Below are positions 16,691 through 25,173 of a DNA stretch of 64,000 nucleotides, in pieces. The notes beneath the pieces were generated by a model that saw nothing but the letters and a program-made list of their open reading frames with translations, did no database searches and was not told the DNA's origin. The position numbers were made by a program, and so were the translations under genes. The stretch's first letter is position 1; every line of letters starts with the position of its first letter. Source of the stretch: Marimonas lutisalis (GTDB lineage: Bacteria > Pseudomonadota > Alphaproteobacteria > Rhodobacterales > Rhodobacteraceae); contig NZ_SKCI01000001.1 of NCBI RefSeq assembly GCF_005434965.1, forward strand, positions 1,200,952 through 1,264,951, read 5' to 3'.

Positions 16691-17773
16691 TCAGGCGCGG
16701 CGGCGGCGCCCACCGGCGCGGCCGCCCCGGCCGCGGGTCTCTTCGCCGGGTTTCACCGGAACCTTGTTGAAGCGGATCCACTCGCCGCCACCTTCATCGT
16801 GGTTCATCAGGAAGTTGGCGGCGCGGATCGCTTCCATTTCCTTGCCGGCGCGCGGCTTGGTCGAGCCCATGCCGAAGAGCTGCACGAAGGTTTCGTCATC
16901 CATGTCCGCAGGCATCATGATGCCGGCGGCGAGGACTTCTTCCTTCTTGGCGGCGATGGCCTTGGGGCCCACCGGCAGCGCGACGGGGTTCATGATGGCC
17001 GAGGTCATGCCGGCCTCGATCGCCATGGGCAGGAAGGCGTTGTTGATGCCGTGACGGTTGGGCAGGCCGAAGGAGATGTTCGACGCGCCGCAGGTGGTGT
17101 TGACGCCCAGTTCCTCGCGCAGGCGGCGGACCAGGGTGAAGACCTGCTGGCCGGCGGTGCCCATCGCGCCGATCGGCATGACCAGCGGATCGACGACGAT
17201 GTCATGCGCGGGGATGCCGAAATCGGCGGCGCGCTCGACGATCTTCTTGGCCACGGCGAAGCGCACTTCGGGATCTTCGCTGATGCCGGTATCGTCGTTC
17301 GAGATGGCGACCACGGGCACGTTGTATTTCTTGACCAGCGGCAGGACCAGTTCGAGCCGTTCCTCTTCGCCGGTGACCGAGTTCAGGAGCGGGCGGCCTT
17401 CGGCGGCGGCCAGGCCGTTTTCCAGCGCGCCGGGCACCGAGCTGTCGATGCAGAGAGGCACGTCGACGACCTTCTGCACCACTTCGACCAGCTGTTTCAT
17501 CAGCGTGGGCTCGACGAAGTTGTTGTCGGCATAGCGCGGGTCCTCGGCCATCTTGCCCGAGAAGACGGCGCCCGAGTTGATGTCGAGCACGGTGGCCCCG
17601 GCGGCGACCTGGGCCAGCGCGTCGGCCTCGACGCGGCTGAAATCGCCGCGCTCCAGCTCCTCGTTGAGGATCTTGCGGCCGGTGGGGTTGATGCGCTCGC
17701 CGATCACGCAGAAGGGCTGATCAAAGCCGATGATGGCGGTCTTGGTTTTCGATTCAACGACGGTCTGGGTCAT
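16691..17773 (-). CDS. Methyltetrahydrofolate:corrinoid methyltransferase (pterin-binding)
   Basis: 360 residues. The pterin-binding TIM-barrel part shows VIGERINPTGRK, GATVLDINSGAVF, PLCIDSSVPGALENGL, and VDPLVMPIGAMGTAGQQ; NISFGLPNRHGINNAFLP is typical of AcsE/MtgA-like corrinoid methyltransferases. It would move a methyl group between tetrahydrofolate and a corrinoid protein in the cytoplasm. The C-terminus ends in an unusual arginine/glycine-rich tail (GRGGRAGGRRRRA). It follows the MTHFR-like gene by 3 bp and the PF13769 gene before that, a conserved Rhodobacteraceae C1 unit linked to demethylation of methylated amines; no MttB or corrinoid protein is in view. Confidence 0.9.
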   Translation of the reverse strand: MTQTVVESKTKTAIIGFDQPFCVIGERINPTGRKILNEELERGDFSRVEADALAQVAAGATVLDINSGAVFSGKMAEDPRYADNNFVEPTLMKQLVEVVQKVVDVPLCIDSSVPGALENGLAAAEGRPLLNSVTGEEERLELVLPLVKKYNVPVVAISNDDTGISEDPEVRFAVAKKIVERAADFGIPAHDIVVDPLVMPIGAMGTAGQQVFTLVRRLREELGVNTTCGASNISFGLPNRHGINNAFLPMAIEAGMTSAIMNPVALPVGPKAIAAKKEEVLAAGIMMPADMDDETFVQLFGMGSTKPRAGKEMEAIRAANFLMNHDEGGGEWIRFNKVPVKPGEETRGRGGRAGGRRRRA

Positions 17774-17776
17774 GTC

Positions 17777-18712
17777 TTATCCTTGCTGGCTGGCGGGGAC
17801 GGCCGAGGCGCCGCCATTGTCGATGGCCCATTGGGCGTTGGTCTTGATCCCGCCCAGCGGGAAGAAGTGGACCTGCTCGATGTTGAAGTCCGGGTGCGCG
17901 GCCTTGTGGGCGGCGAGCGCCTCGACGACCTCGGTCGGCTCATAGGGCAGGAGCAGTTTCGAGACATCCTTGGCGCGGCGCTGGAGCACGCGGATCGAGG
18001 GGCCGACGCCACAGGTGACCGCGAACTTGATCATGGTCTGCAGCTTGGCCGGGCCGGCGATGCCGATATGCACGGGCAGGTCGATACCGGCCTCTTTCAG
18101 CGCATTGGCCCAGTGTATGATCGGCGTGGCCTCGAACGCGAACTGCGTGGCCAGCGCCATCTTGGCGTCGGTGCGCTCCGAAAACTTCTGTTTCCACTGC
18201 AGCGCTTCGTCGACGTTGCGGGTGCCGCCGTCGGGGTCGATGTCGCGGTTGCCTTCGGGGTGGCCGGCGACGTGCAGGCGGGTGAATCCCGCCTTGTCGA
18301 ATAGGCCGGTTTCCATCAGCTGCATCGAGCAGTGGAACTCGCCATGCGGTTTGTCCACGCCACCGGCCAGCAGCAGCGCCTGTTTCACGTCCGCTTCGCC
18401 CTGGTACATGGCGATCCAGTTTTCCAGCGTGGCGGCATCCTTGATGATGCGGGCGGGGAAATGCGGCATGGCGTCAAAGCCTTCGCGCTTCAGCCGCGCG
18501 GCGGTGGCGACCATGTCCTCGATCGGGGTGCCCTCAATATGGGCGATGTAGACGCGCGTGCCGGCGGGCAGGTGATCGCGGAAATCCTCGACCTTCTCGG
18601 CGGTGCGCGGCATCACCTCGATCGAGTAGCCCTGCAGGAAGGCTTCGACCTGCGGGTTGACGGGGGTCGCGACCGGCGCGGTTTCTTTCCTGCGGAAGTT
18701 CAAAAGAGACAT
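17777..18712 (-). CDS. Methylenetetrahydrofolate reductase family protein
   Basis: 311 residues from ATG 18712, which has GGAG at 7-bp spacing; ATG 18715 is an alternative. Beta-alpha barrel motifs of the MTHFR family are visible: YIAHIEGTPIEDMVATAARLKREGFDAMPHFPAR, LLLAGGVDKPHG, RLHVAGHPEGNRDID and QFAFEATPIIHWANAL. It would interconvert 5,10-methylene- and 5-methyl-tetrahydrofolate with a flavin. The sequence is closer to the MTHFR-like proteins in corrinoid demethylation clusters than to housekeeping MetF. Placed 3 bp before the methyltransferase, so the pair probably passes methyl-THF directly between them. Confidence 0.88.
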   Translation of the reverse strand: MSLLNFRRKETAPVATPVNPQVEAFLQGYSIEVMPRTAEKVEDFRDHLPAGTRVYIAHIEGTPIEDMVATAARLKREGFDAMPHFPARIIKDAATLENWIAMYQGEADVKQALLLAGGVDKPHGEFHCSMQLMETGLFDKAGFTRLHVAGHPEGNRDIDPDGGTRNVDEALQWKQKFSERTDAKMALATQFAFEATPIIHWANALKEAGIDLPVHIGIAGPAKLQTMIKFAVTCGVGPSIRVLQRRAKDVSKLLLPYEPTEVVEALAAHKAAHPDFNIEQVHFFPLGGIKTNAQWAIDNGGASAVPASQQG

Positions 18713-18739
18713 CATCGCACTCCAAAGGCGCATGGGCGC

Positions 18740-19036
18740 TCAGGCCCAGCCATCGTTGGCGATCAGGGCCTTGATGCGGTCCTGATCATATTCGGCATCG
18801 ATACGGGCGGCCTCGGCCGCGGCGATATCGGATGCCTCTCCCTCGACAGTGTAGGGATCGGCCTTGCGCCATTCGGCGAGGTAGGCGTCGGTATCCGAGG
18901 CGCCCACCTTCATCGCCGCGCGGTCGATCGCCTGTTCGAACCGTTCGGGTAACGGCATTTTCGATCCGCGACGGCCCTTGCCGACGATGACCTGTGCCGG
19001 GATGTCCCGCCAGTAGACGATTGTGACCTCAGGCAT
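18740..19036 (-). CDS. Virulence-factor-like small protein (PF13769 type)
   Basis: 98 residues starting MPEVTIVYWRDIPAQVIVGKGR, the recognisable start of the family named 'virulence factor' in databases, with LPERFEQAIDRAAM and the acidic alanine-rich C-terminus. The name is historical; there is no evidence of virulence here. It is the first gene of the operon with the MTHFR-like and corrinoid methyltransferase genes, and this association recurs in Rhodobacteraceae, so a helper role in C1 transfer is likely. No catalytic residues are evident. Confidence 0.8.
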   Translation of the reverse strand: MPEVTIVYWRDIPAQVIVGKGRRGSKMPLPERFEQAIDRAAMKVGASDTDAYLAEWRKADPYTVEGEASDIAAAEAARIDAEYDQDRIKALIANDGWA

Positions 19037-19142
19037 GGCTGATTCCTTGCTGTTCTTCGCCCTGAGTAATTGAGCGCGCGCGCGTTAAAGGGTCGGTTTT
19101 CGACTTCAAGGCGCGATGTTGCGACGTTTGGCTGACGATAAA

Positions 19143-19171
19143 GGCCCCGGTGGATGGAAACCACCGGGGCC
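19143..19171 (-). terminator. Terminator-like hairpin after phoX
   Basis: A perfect 11-bp stem (GGCCCCGGTGG 19143-19153 with CCACCGGGGCC 19161-19171, 7-base loop). On the minus strand it is followed by TTTATC. It lies 47 bp past the phoX stop and ahead of the PF13769 promoter region, so it most likely ends the phoX message. Confidence 0.65.
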
Positions 19172-19217
19172 AGTCGTGGAAATTTTCATGTAGATGATGA
19201 GAGGTGTTGCGGAAATC

Positions 19218-21095
19218 TCAGCCCACCGGGGCGCCGTCATCGCGAGTGACCGCGATGATGGCCGAGCGCGGCACCGAGGCGCCGCCATCGGGCCAGTGCG
19301 AATTGCCGCGTTCGCCAGGGTGCTGGATGCCGACGAACATGGTGCGGCGGTCGGGCGACCAGCACAGGCCCGTCACCTCGCATTCCCTGGGGCCGACGAG
19401 GAAGCGGCGGATTTCGCCGGTGACCGGATCGCCCGCCAGCATCTGGTTGTTGCCCTGGCCTTCGAACTCTTCGGCGTTGGAGTAGTTGCCGTCGGTCTGG
19501 ATCCACAGAAGGCCTGTGGAGTCGAAGGCGAGCCCGTCGGGCGAATTGAACATGTTCGACGGCGTGACATTCTCGGAGCCGCGGCGCGTGTCGTCGAGCT
19601 TTTCCGGGTTGCCGGCCAGCACGTAGAGATCCCAGGCAAAGCCATCGGCGGTGTGATCGCCGCCATTGGGCCGCCAGCGCACGATCTGGCCGAACTTGTT
19701 GGCCTCGCGCGGGTTGGGGCCGCCCACCGGGGTGAGATCGCCGCCCGCGTTGGGTTTGATCCCGCGGTTCTTGTTGTTGGTGAGCGCGCAGTAGAGCTCG
19801 GGTCCGTTGGGGTTTGCGGTGACCCATTCGGGCCGGTCCATCGTGGTGGCGCCCACGGCGGAGGCGGCAAGGCGGGTGTGGATGCAGATCTCGGCCTTGC
19901 TCATCCCCGTGGTTTCGGGGGTCAGCGGCAGCCATTCGCCCGCGCCGGTGTCGTGGAATTTGGCGGCATAAAGCGTGCCGTTTTCCATCAGGGCGTCGGT
20001 ATCGGCGCCCGGGGCATAGACCCCGTCGGATATGTAGCGATAGAGGAACTCGCCGCGTTCGTCATCGCCCATGTAGATCACAAGGCGGCCATCGGTGTTG
20101 ATGACGCATTCGGCGTTTTCGTGTTTGAACCGGCCAAGCGCGGTGCGCTTTTTCGGCGTGCTGTCGGGGTTGCGCGGGTCGATTTCGACGACATAGCCGG
20201 CGCGGTTGGGCTCATTTGGGGATTTCGACACGTCGAAGCGCTCGTCGATCTGCGCCCAGCCATAGCCCCAGTCCTTGGCCGAAACACCGTAGCGTTTGAG
20301 TGCCGGGCTGACCGCGTGATCGGGATCTTCGGCCGAGAAGTAGCCGTTGAAGTTTTCCTCGCAGGCCAGATAGGTGCCCCAGGGCGTGCGCCCCGAGCCG
20401 CAGTTGTTCCAGGTGCCGAGGCACCGGGTGCCCGAGGGATCGGCCGCGGTTTTCATCCCGTCGTGGCCGCGCGCCGGGCCGGTGATGTCCATCGGCGTTT
20501 GCGGGGTGATGCGGCGATTGTAGGGGCTGTAGGTGACGATCTGCCAGCCGTCGTCACCCGCGGCCAGTTCGACCACGGTGACGCCATGGGCGAGCAGGCC
20601 CTTTTCGATGTCGTCGGCGTTGGGGGCGTCATCGCCGCGGTTGCCCCAGATGATGGAGCGGTTGGTGTATTCGTTGTTCACCACCAGAAGCGTGCGGCCC
20701 TGATGCGAGAAGATCTCCATCCCATCGGTATTGTCGCCAAAGGCCAGCGCCTGGCTGGCGGCGGTGCCGCGGGTTTCGGGATCGAAGGCGGTGCCTTCCG
20801 ACCAGAGCGGATCGCCCCAGCGGACGACCACGCGGGCGGAATAGCCCGGCGGCACGGTGACGGCATCGGCGGTCGAGCTGGCAATGGGGGCGAAGGGGAA
20901 ACGGGCGCCCGACGCGCGGGCCCCCGAGGGCAGAACGCTGCCGAGCGTGGCAAAGCCGCCGGCGGCCAGCACGCCGCCCAGGAAGCCGCGGCGGGAAAGC
21001 GCGGCCTCGACCACCTGGTCGAAACCGGTCTCCTCGGGGCGGGGGGAAACCTGTTCGTCGTGATCGTCGAAGCTGATTTCGGGGATGTCTTTCAT
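19218..21095 (-). CDS. phoX: PhoX family phosphatase (DUF839), Tat-exported
   Basis: 625 residues. The N-terminal ~60 residues carry a Tat signal (LSRRGFLGGVLAAGGFATL), as expected for PhoX, which folds in the cytoplasm with metal cofactors before export. The rest is a DUF839 beta-propeller with the elements FAFGDNTDGMEIF, LLVVNNEYTNRS, GTWNNCGSGRTPWGTYLACEEN and GRFKHENAECVIN. PhoX enzymes release phosphate from organic esters under phosphate starvation. A PhoB-type box lies ~100 bp upstream, and ppx/gppA is divergent. A hairpin terminator follows. Confidence 0.93.
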   Translation of the reverse strand: MKDIPEISFDDHDEQVSPRPEETGFDQVVEAALSRRGFLGGVLAAGGFATLGSVLPSGARASGARFPFAPIASSTADAVTVPPGYSARVVVRWGDPLWSEGTAFDPETRGTAASQALAFGDNTDGMEIFSHQGRTLLVVNNEYTNRSIIWGNRGDDAPNADDIEKGLLAHGVTVVELAAGDDGWQIVTYSPYNRRITPQTPMDITGPARGHDGMKTAADPSGTRCLGTWNNCGSGRTPWGTYLACEENFNGYFSAEDPDHAVSPALKRYGVSAKDWGYGWAQIDERFDVSKSPNEPNRAGYVVEIDPRNPDSTPKKRTALGRFKHENAECVINTDGRLVIYMGDDERGEFLYRYISDGVYAPGADTDALMENGTLYAAKFHDTGAGEWLPLTPETTGMSKAEICIHTRLAASAVGATTMDRPEWVTANPNGPELYCALTNNKNRGIKPNAGGDLTPVGGPNPREANKFGQIVRWRPNGGDHTADGFAWDLYVLAGNPEKLDDTRRGSENVTPSNMFNSPDGLAFDSTGLLWIQTDGNYSNAEEFEGQGNNQMLAGDPVTGEIRRFLVGPRECEVTGLCWSPDRRTMFVGIQHPGERGNSHWPDGGASVPRSAIIAVTRDDGAPVG

Positions 21096-21195
21096 TGTGT
21101 CCTCGGATGCGGTTGAGAAAATCCTATCAGTCTTTGGCTACGCGGTGCGAGGGAATCGCCTGGCCGCGTCGCGCTGCCTGAAATGGCGGCCTTTC

Positions 21196-21213
21196 ATGAC
21201 AGCGACATGACGC
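21196..21213 (-). promoter_or_regulatory. Pho box (PhoB binding site) upstream of phoX
   Basis: On the minus strand the 18 bases read GCGTCATGTCGCTGTCAT: two 7-base direct repeats separated by 4 bases (GCGTCAT GTCG CTGTCAT), matching the CTGTCAT-N4-CTGTCAT arrangement with one repeat perfect and the other differing at the first two bases. It is oriented towards phoX and lies 101-118 bp before its ATG. A clear -10 element could not be chosen. Confidence 0.8.
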
Positions 21214-21289
21214 TTGGCGGTGAAACATCTTGCGTGGAACCGATCGCGCGCCTACCTTGGGGGCAACTCGAAATGGAGGGCGTGGAGTT

Positions 21290-22402
21290 ATGGCGCCCAA
21301 GCGTCCCGAAGGTGCGGGCGCGTTCCCGAAACCGGTTGAGAGCCCCGCGCCCAATCTGCCGGATCCATCGCAGCTTTATGCCGCGCTGGACCTGGGCACA
21401 AACAGTTGCCGCATGCTGATTGCCCAGCCCAAGGGCAGCCAGTTCCATGTGGTCGATTCCTTTTCCAAGTCGGTGCAGCTCGGGGCAGGGTTGGAGCGCA
21501 CCGGGCGGCTGAGCCGTGCCTCGATGGGGCGCACGGTGCAGGCGCTGCGCATCTGCCAGCAAAAGCTCAAGCGCCACAACGTCAAGCGCATGCGCCTGGT
21601 GGCCACCGAGGCCTGCCGGCGCGCCAAGAACGCGCGCGATTTCATCCGAACGGTGCAGCGCGAGACGGGGCTGGAGCTGGAAATCATCAAACCCGAGGAA
21701 GAGGCGCGGCTGGCGGTGATCTCCTGCGCGCCTTTGGTCAGCACCAAGACCGAGCAGCTGCTTGTCGTCGATATCGGAGGCGGGTCGACCGAGCTCGTGT
21801 GGATCGACCTGTCGAGCGTGCCCAAACGCGACCGGCCGCGCGCGATCATGCGGCTGCATAGCGGGTTTCACCCGACCGAGAGCCCGTTTCCGGCGGCGAA
21901 GGTGGTGGACTGGATCAGCGTGCCGCTGGGCGTGGCGACGCTGCGCGACCAGTTCCGCGATGTCGAGGACGACGCGGCGCGCTTTGCGCTGATGAGCTGG
22001 TTCTTCGAGGAGAACCTGGCGGAGTTTGCGCCCTACAAGGACGAGCAGACCCGCGAGGGATTCCAGATCGTCGGGACATCGGGCACGGTGACGACGGTGG
22101 CGGCAAGCCACCTCGGCCTGAAACGCTATGACCGGACCAAGGTGGACGGGCTGCGCATGACATCCGACCAGATCGATCAGGTGATCCGGACCTACCTGCG
22201 CATGGGCCCGGGCGGGCGGCGGCGCGATCCGCGCATCGGCCAGGACCGGCAGGCGCTGATCATGTCGGGCAGCGCGATCCTGCAGGCGCTCTTGCGGTGC
22301 TGGCCGACGGACAGGCTGTCCGTGGCGGACCGCGGCTTGCGCGAGGGGCTGCTTTACGCGCAGATGAGTGCTGATGGCGTGCTGGAGGACGGGCCGTTCT
22401 AG
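21290..22402 (+). CDS. Exopolyphosphatase / guanosine pentaphosphatase, Ppx/GppA family
   Basis: 370 residues from ATG 21290, preceded by GGAG. ASKHA-fold motifs: phosphate-1 YAALDLGTNSCRMLIA, VATEACRRAKNARDF, phosphate-2 LLVVDIGGGSTELVWID, and the GTSGTVTTVAASHLGL segment. It hydrolyses inorganic polyphosphate or pppGpp in the cytoplasm. The short length (no C-terminal HD-like domain) is usual in alphaproteobacteria. It shares its promoter region with phoX. In related genomes ppx is commonly directly followed by rlmE; here ~2.8 kb with a regulator and a membrane peptide separates them. Confidence 0.92.
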   Translation: MAPKRPEGAGAFPKPVESPAPNLPDPSQLYAALDLGTNSCRMLIAQPKGSQFHVVDSFSKSVQLGAGLERTGRLSRASMGRTVQALRICQQKLKRHNVKRMRLVATEACRRAKNARDFIRTVQRETGLELEIIKPEEEARLAVISCAPLVSTKTEQLLVVDIGGGSTELVWIDLSSVPKRDRPRAIMRLHSGFHPTESPFPAAKVVDWISVPLGVATLRDQFRDVEDDAARFALMSWFFEENLAEFAPYKDEQTREGFQIVGTSGTVTTVAASHLGLKRYDRTKVDGLRMTSDQIDQVIRTYLRMGPGGRRRDPRIGQDRQALIMSGSAILQALLRCWPTDRLSVADRGLREGLLYAQMSADGVLEDGPF

Positions 22403-22471
22403 CCGACGGAGGTGACCCGAACGGCAAAACTTGCTAGGCTACGATGAAATCGAAGCCTGCAGGAGCGCGAA

Positions 22472-24721
22472 ATGCGGTTTCATATCAACCTGTTCGGACC
22501 GCCGGCCATTATCGTGTAGGGCGAGCGCCATGCGCTGAGCGCACGCAAGGCGATGGCGCTTCTGGCCTACCTCGCGATGCGGATGAACGAACCCGTGACG
22601 CGCGGCCACCTGGCCGGGCTCCTCTGGCCCGACAGCCCCGAGGACCAGGCCCGCACCAACCTTCGACAGGCGCTCAGCCAGTTGCGCAAGCTTTTCGCGG
22701 CGGCGGGGCACGATCCGCTGGAGGCCAGCGGCGACCAGGTGGTGCTGCGCGCGGACGGGGTTGACGCCCCGGCGCGTGCGCTTCTGGCCGGTGAACTGGA
22801 GGATGCGATGGCGCTGGCCGGGCAGCCTGCCTTTCTCGAAGGTTTCGTGCCGGTTGCCGCACCTTTCGAGGATTGGGCGAATGCCCGCGCCCGCGAGATC
22901 GACGCGCGCATGGTCGCCGCGCTGACCGGGCTTGCCGAGCAGGCCGCCGAGTCGCGCGACCATGCCCGCGCCAGTGCCGCGCTGTCCGAGGCGCTGCGTC
23001 GCGACCCGTTGAACGAGGCCTTGCACCGCAAGCAGATGCGGATGCTGGCGGCCATGGGCAAGACCGACGCCGCCCTGGCGCAGTACGAGACCTGCCGCAA
23101 GGCGCTGGAGGCGCAACTGGGCGTGGTTCCCGAAAGTGAAACCCGGCAATTGGCAAGTCATATCCGCGCCACACGCATGGCGCCTGCCGCCCAAGACACG
23201 CGACGCAACGGCGTCGTGACGGTTCTTCTGACCCCGGCGGGCGATCTCGATCATGTGGCCGAGGCTTCGTCGATCGAGCAGGCGCTGAGTGCCGCTTTCA
23301 ATCATGACCGGGACGGCAAGGGGCGCGCCGTGGTGTTGAACGCCGCCGAGACCGGCGGCGACCCGCTGGACGCGGCGCGCGAATACCTGGACAACACGGA
23401 GGCCGGGTGCCTTGCCAGCCCCGCGATTTGTGGCGAGAGCGATCATAGCTCGGCCTTCTGTTTCACCCCCTGCGCCGGGAGCGAGGGCTATGAGGTGTCA
23501 CAGGTGCCACGCCACCGGATGCAGGTGGGCTCCGTCTACGACGCGCCGGAACGCAAGCTGGGGGCGGACCTGTCCCTTCTCATTCTGCCGTTTCAGGATC
23601 TGAACACCGAGGCGGGCGGCATCCCGTTGGGGCTGGTCCTGGCCGAGGAAATAACTGCCCGGGTGTCCCGGTTTGGCGGGCTGACCGTGGCGTCGCCCAC
23701 CGCGGCGCAGACCTGCCGCAAGCTGGGGATGGACGCGGCGGATCTAAAGGACCGACTCGGGGTGAATTACCTGGTGGATGGCAGCGTGTTGCGCATGGGC
23801 GACCGGCTGCGCATCGCGATGAGCATTACCGATCTCACCGACATGACGACGATCCACAGCGACCGCTTCGACGGCCGTTTCGACGAGCTTTTCGAACAGC
23901 AAAGCCTGATGGTCGACCGGATCGCGACGCTGGTCGTCCACAAGTCCGAGATTGCCGCGAGCGAACGTGCCGAGCGCGCAATGACCAATTCCATGGGGGC
24001 GTTCGACTGGTACCTGCGCGGGCTCTACAATCACCGCCGGGCGGGGCTGTCGCTCGACAATGCCAAGCGTGCGTCGCGGTTTTTCACCGAGGCGATCGAT
24101 ATCGACCGGGATTTCGCGCGCTCCTATGCATGGCGGGTCTGTTCGACGTCCTGGTTCGACGCGGACTATGCCCTGGGTGACGGGCTCCGGGATGTGTCCC
24201 AGGCGCTGACCATTCACGAACACGACCCCGAGGTGCAGCGGATTGCCGGGGCGATCGCCATGATGAACCGCGATTTCGACAAGGGCCTGCACCATGTGCA
24301 GCGCGCCGTCGAGTTGAACCCCAGCGATGCCTATCTGACCGGGACCTCGGCGGTCTACTGGTGCTGGAGCGGGCATGACGACAAGGCGCAGGAGGTCATG
24401 GACCGCGCGCTCAGCCTCGACCCCTTCCTGCCGGTCTGGGCGGTCGAGGACCAGGGGGTGCTGCTTTATTCCCGGGGCGATTACGCGGGGGCGGTCGACT
24501 CCCTCAGGAGGCTGGCCTTTCCCACGCCGCGCGCGCTGAGTTTCAAGGCCGCTTCACAGGTGGCGCTGGATGATGTGGACGGGGCCAGGGAGAGCGTTGC
24601 CCAGATTTTCCGGCTCGATCCGGATTACAGTTTCGACCAGCTGGAACTCGTCACGCTTTACCAGGACAGGTCGAAGACAGAAGGTCTGCGCAAGCGCCTG
24701 AAAACAGCGAGACTGACCTGA
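22472..24721 (+). pseudogene. BTAD/TolB/TPR transcriptional regulator (SARP-like), interrupted by an in-frame amber codon
   Basis: A good start (AGGAG at 22461-22465, ATG at 22472) begins MRFHINLFGPPAIIV and meets TAG at 22517-22519. The same frame then continues GERHALSARKAMALLAYLAMRM and stays open to 24721. The winged-helix DNA-binding domain of this family needs both sides of the stop. After it come a BTAD helical domain (residues ~110-235 from the original start), a TolB-like segment (LLILPFQDLNTEAGGIPLGL) and TPR-like repeats to the C-terminus. Restart at ATG 22553 would give a 722-residue protein lacking the first strand of the winged helix. It may be a recent pseudogene, a readthrough case or a sequence error; no other damage is visible. 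Confidence 0.85.
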
Positions 24722-24766
24722 ATCGCACCTGTACGTGTGACCGGTCAGTGACCGTGAATCCGCATG

Positions 24767-24805
24767 TTTCACGCCCATCCCCGCCGTTTTCACGCTTTTT
24801 TCACG
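24767..24805 (+). promoter_or_regulatory. Phased direct repeats TTTCACG, candidate SARP-type operator
   Basis: Three perfect TTTCACG copies at 24767-24773, 24788-24794 and 24799-24805, spaced 21 and 11 bp, about 80 bp before the small membrane-protein gene. SARP/OmpR-type winged-helix regulators typically bind heptamer direct repeats on one face of the helix. No binding evidence exists, so the role is inferred from phasing and the adjacent regulator. Confidence 0.5.
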
Positions 24806-24886
24806 GCGCGACAGACGTTCGGAACACAGGCGATCGGTAGCTTGGTGGCATCAAACGACGCAACCAAGCAACCAGGAGCCAAGCCA

Positions 24887-25057
24887 ATGTTCGACAACCC
24901 GATCATCCTCAACCAACACCTCAAGGATCTCGAGAAAGAGGCCGAATTCTGCAAGCAGCAGGGCTTCTCGCTCTACCGGCTGGCCAACTCGCCGGTTGCC
25001 GCGGTTCTCGCGATGATCGTCATCGTGGGCGGTATCGCCGGGGTGATGGCGATCTGA
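24887..25057 (+). CDS. Small single-pass membrane protein
   Basis: 56 residues from an ATG with AGGAG upstream (24874-24878). A hydrophilic N-terminal helix ([19 protein letters not shown]) is followed by one strong transmembrane segment ([22 protein letters not shown]). No family is recognised. It lies directly after the interrupted BTAD regulator, with phased direct repeats in its promoter and a strong terminator after its stop, so it is likely expressed as its own short transcript, possibly under that regulator. The function is unknown; the single Cys in the cytoplasmic part is notable. Confidence 0.7.
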   Translation: MFDNPIILNQHLKDLEKEAEFCKQQGFSLYRLANSPVAAVLAMIVIVGGIAGVMAI

Positions 25058-25084
25058 CCAGGCACCGGCTCGCGAAGCCAGGCA

Positions 25085-25110
25085 CCCGCCAGACCCGCTC
25101 TGGCGGGTTT
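25085..25110 (+). terminator. Rho-independent terminator after the small membrane protein
   Basis: A perfect 9-bp stem (CCCGCCAGA 25085-25093, TCTGGCGGG 25099-25107) with loop CCCGC, followed by TTTGCCTTTGCCTT. It lies 27 bp past the stop of the membrane-peptide gene. Confidence 0.75.
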
Positions 25111-25173
25111 GCCTTTGCCTTGTACCGCCATGGGGGAATGGCTATTTCCGATGGGGAAAGCGGGGTCGGACAG

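Noticed and set aside
19194-21116. Long open frame on the + strand antisense to phoX (640 codons)
   Set aside because: Typical shadow of a high-GC gene on the opposite strand; no family pattern and no ribosome site, while phoX is clear.
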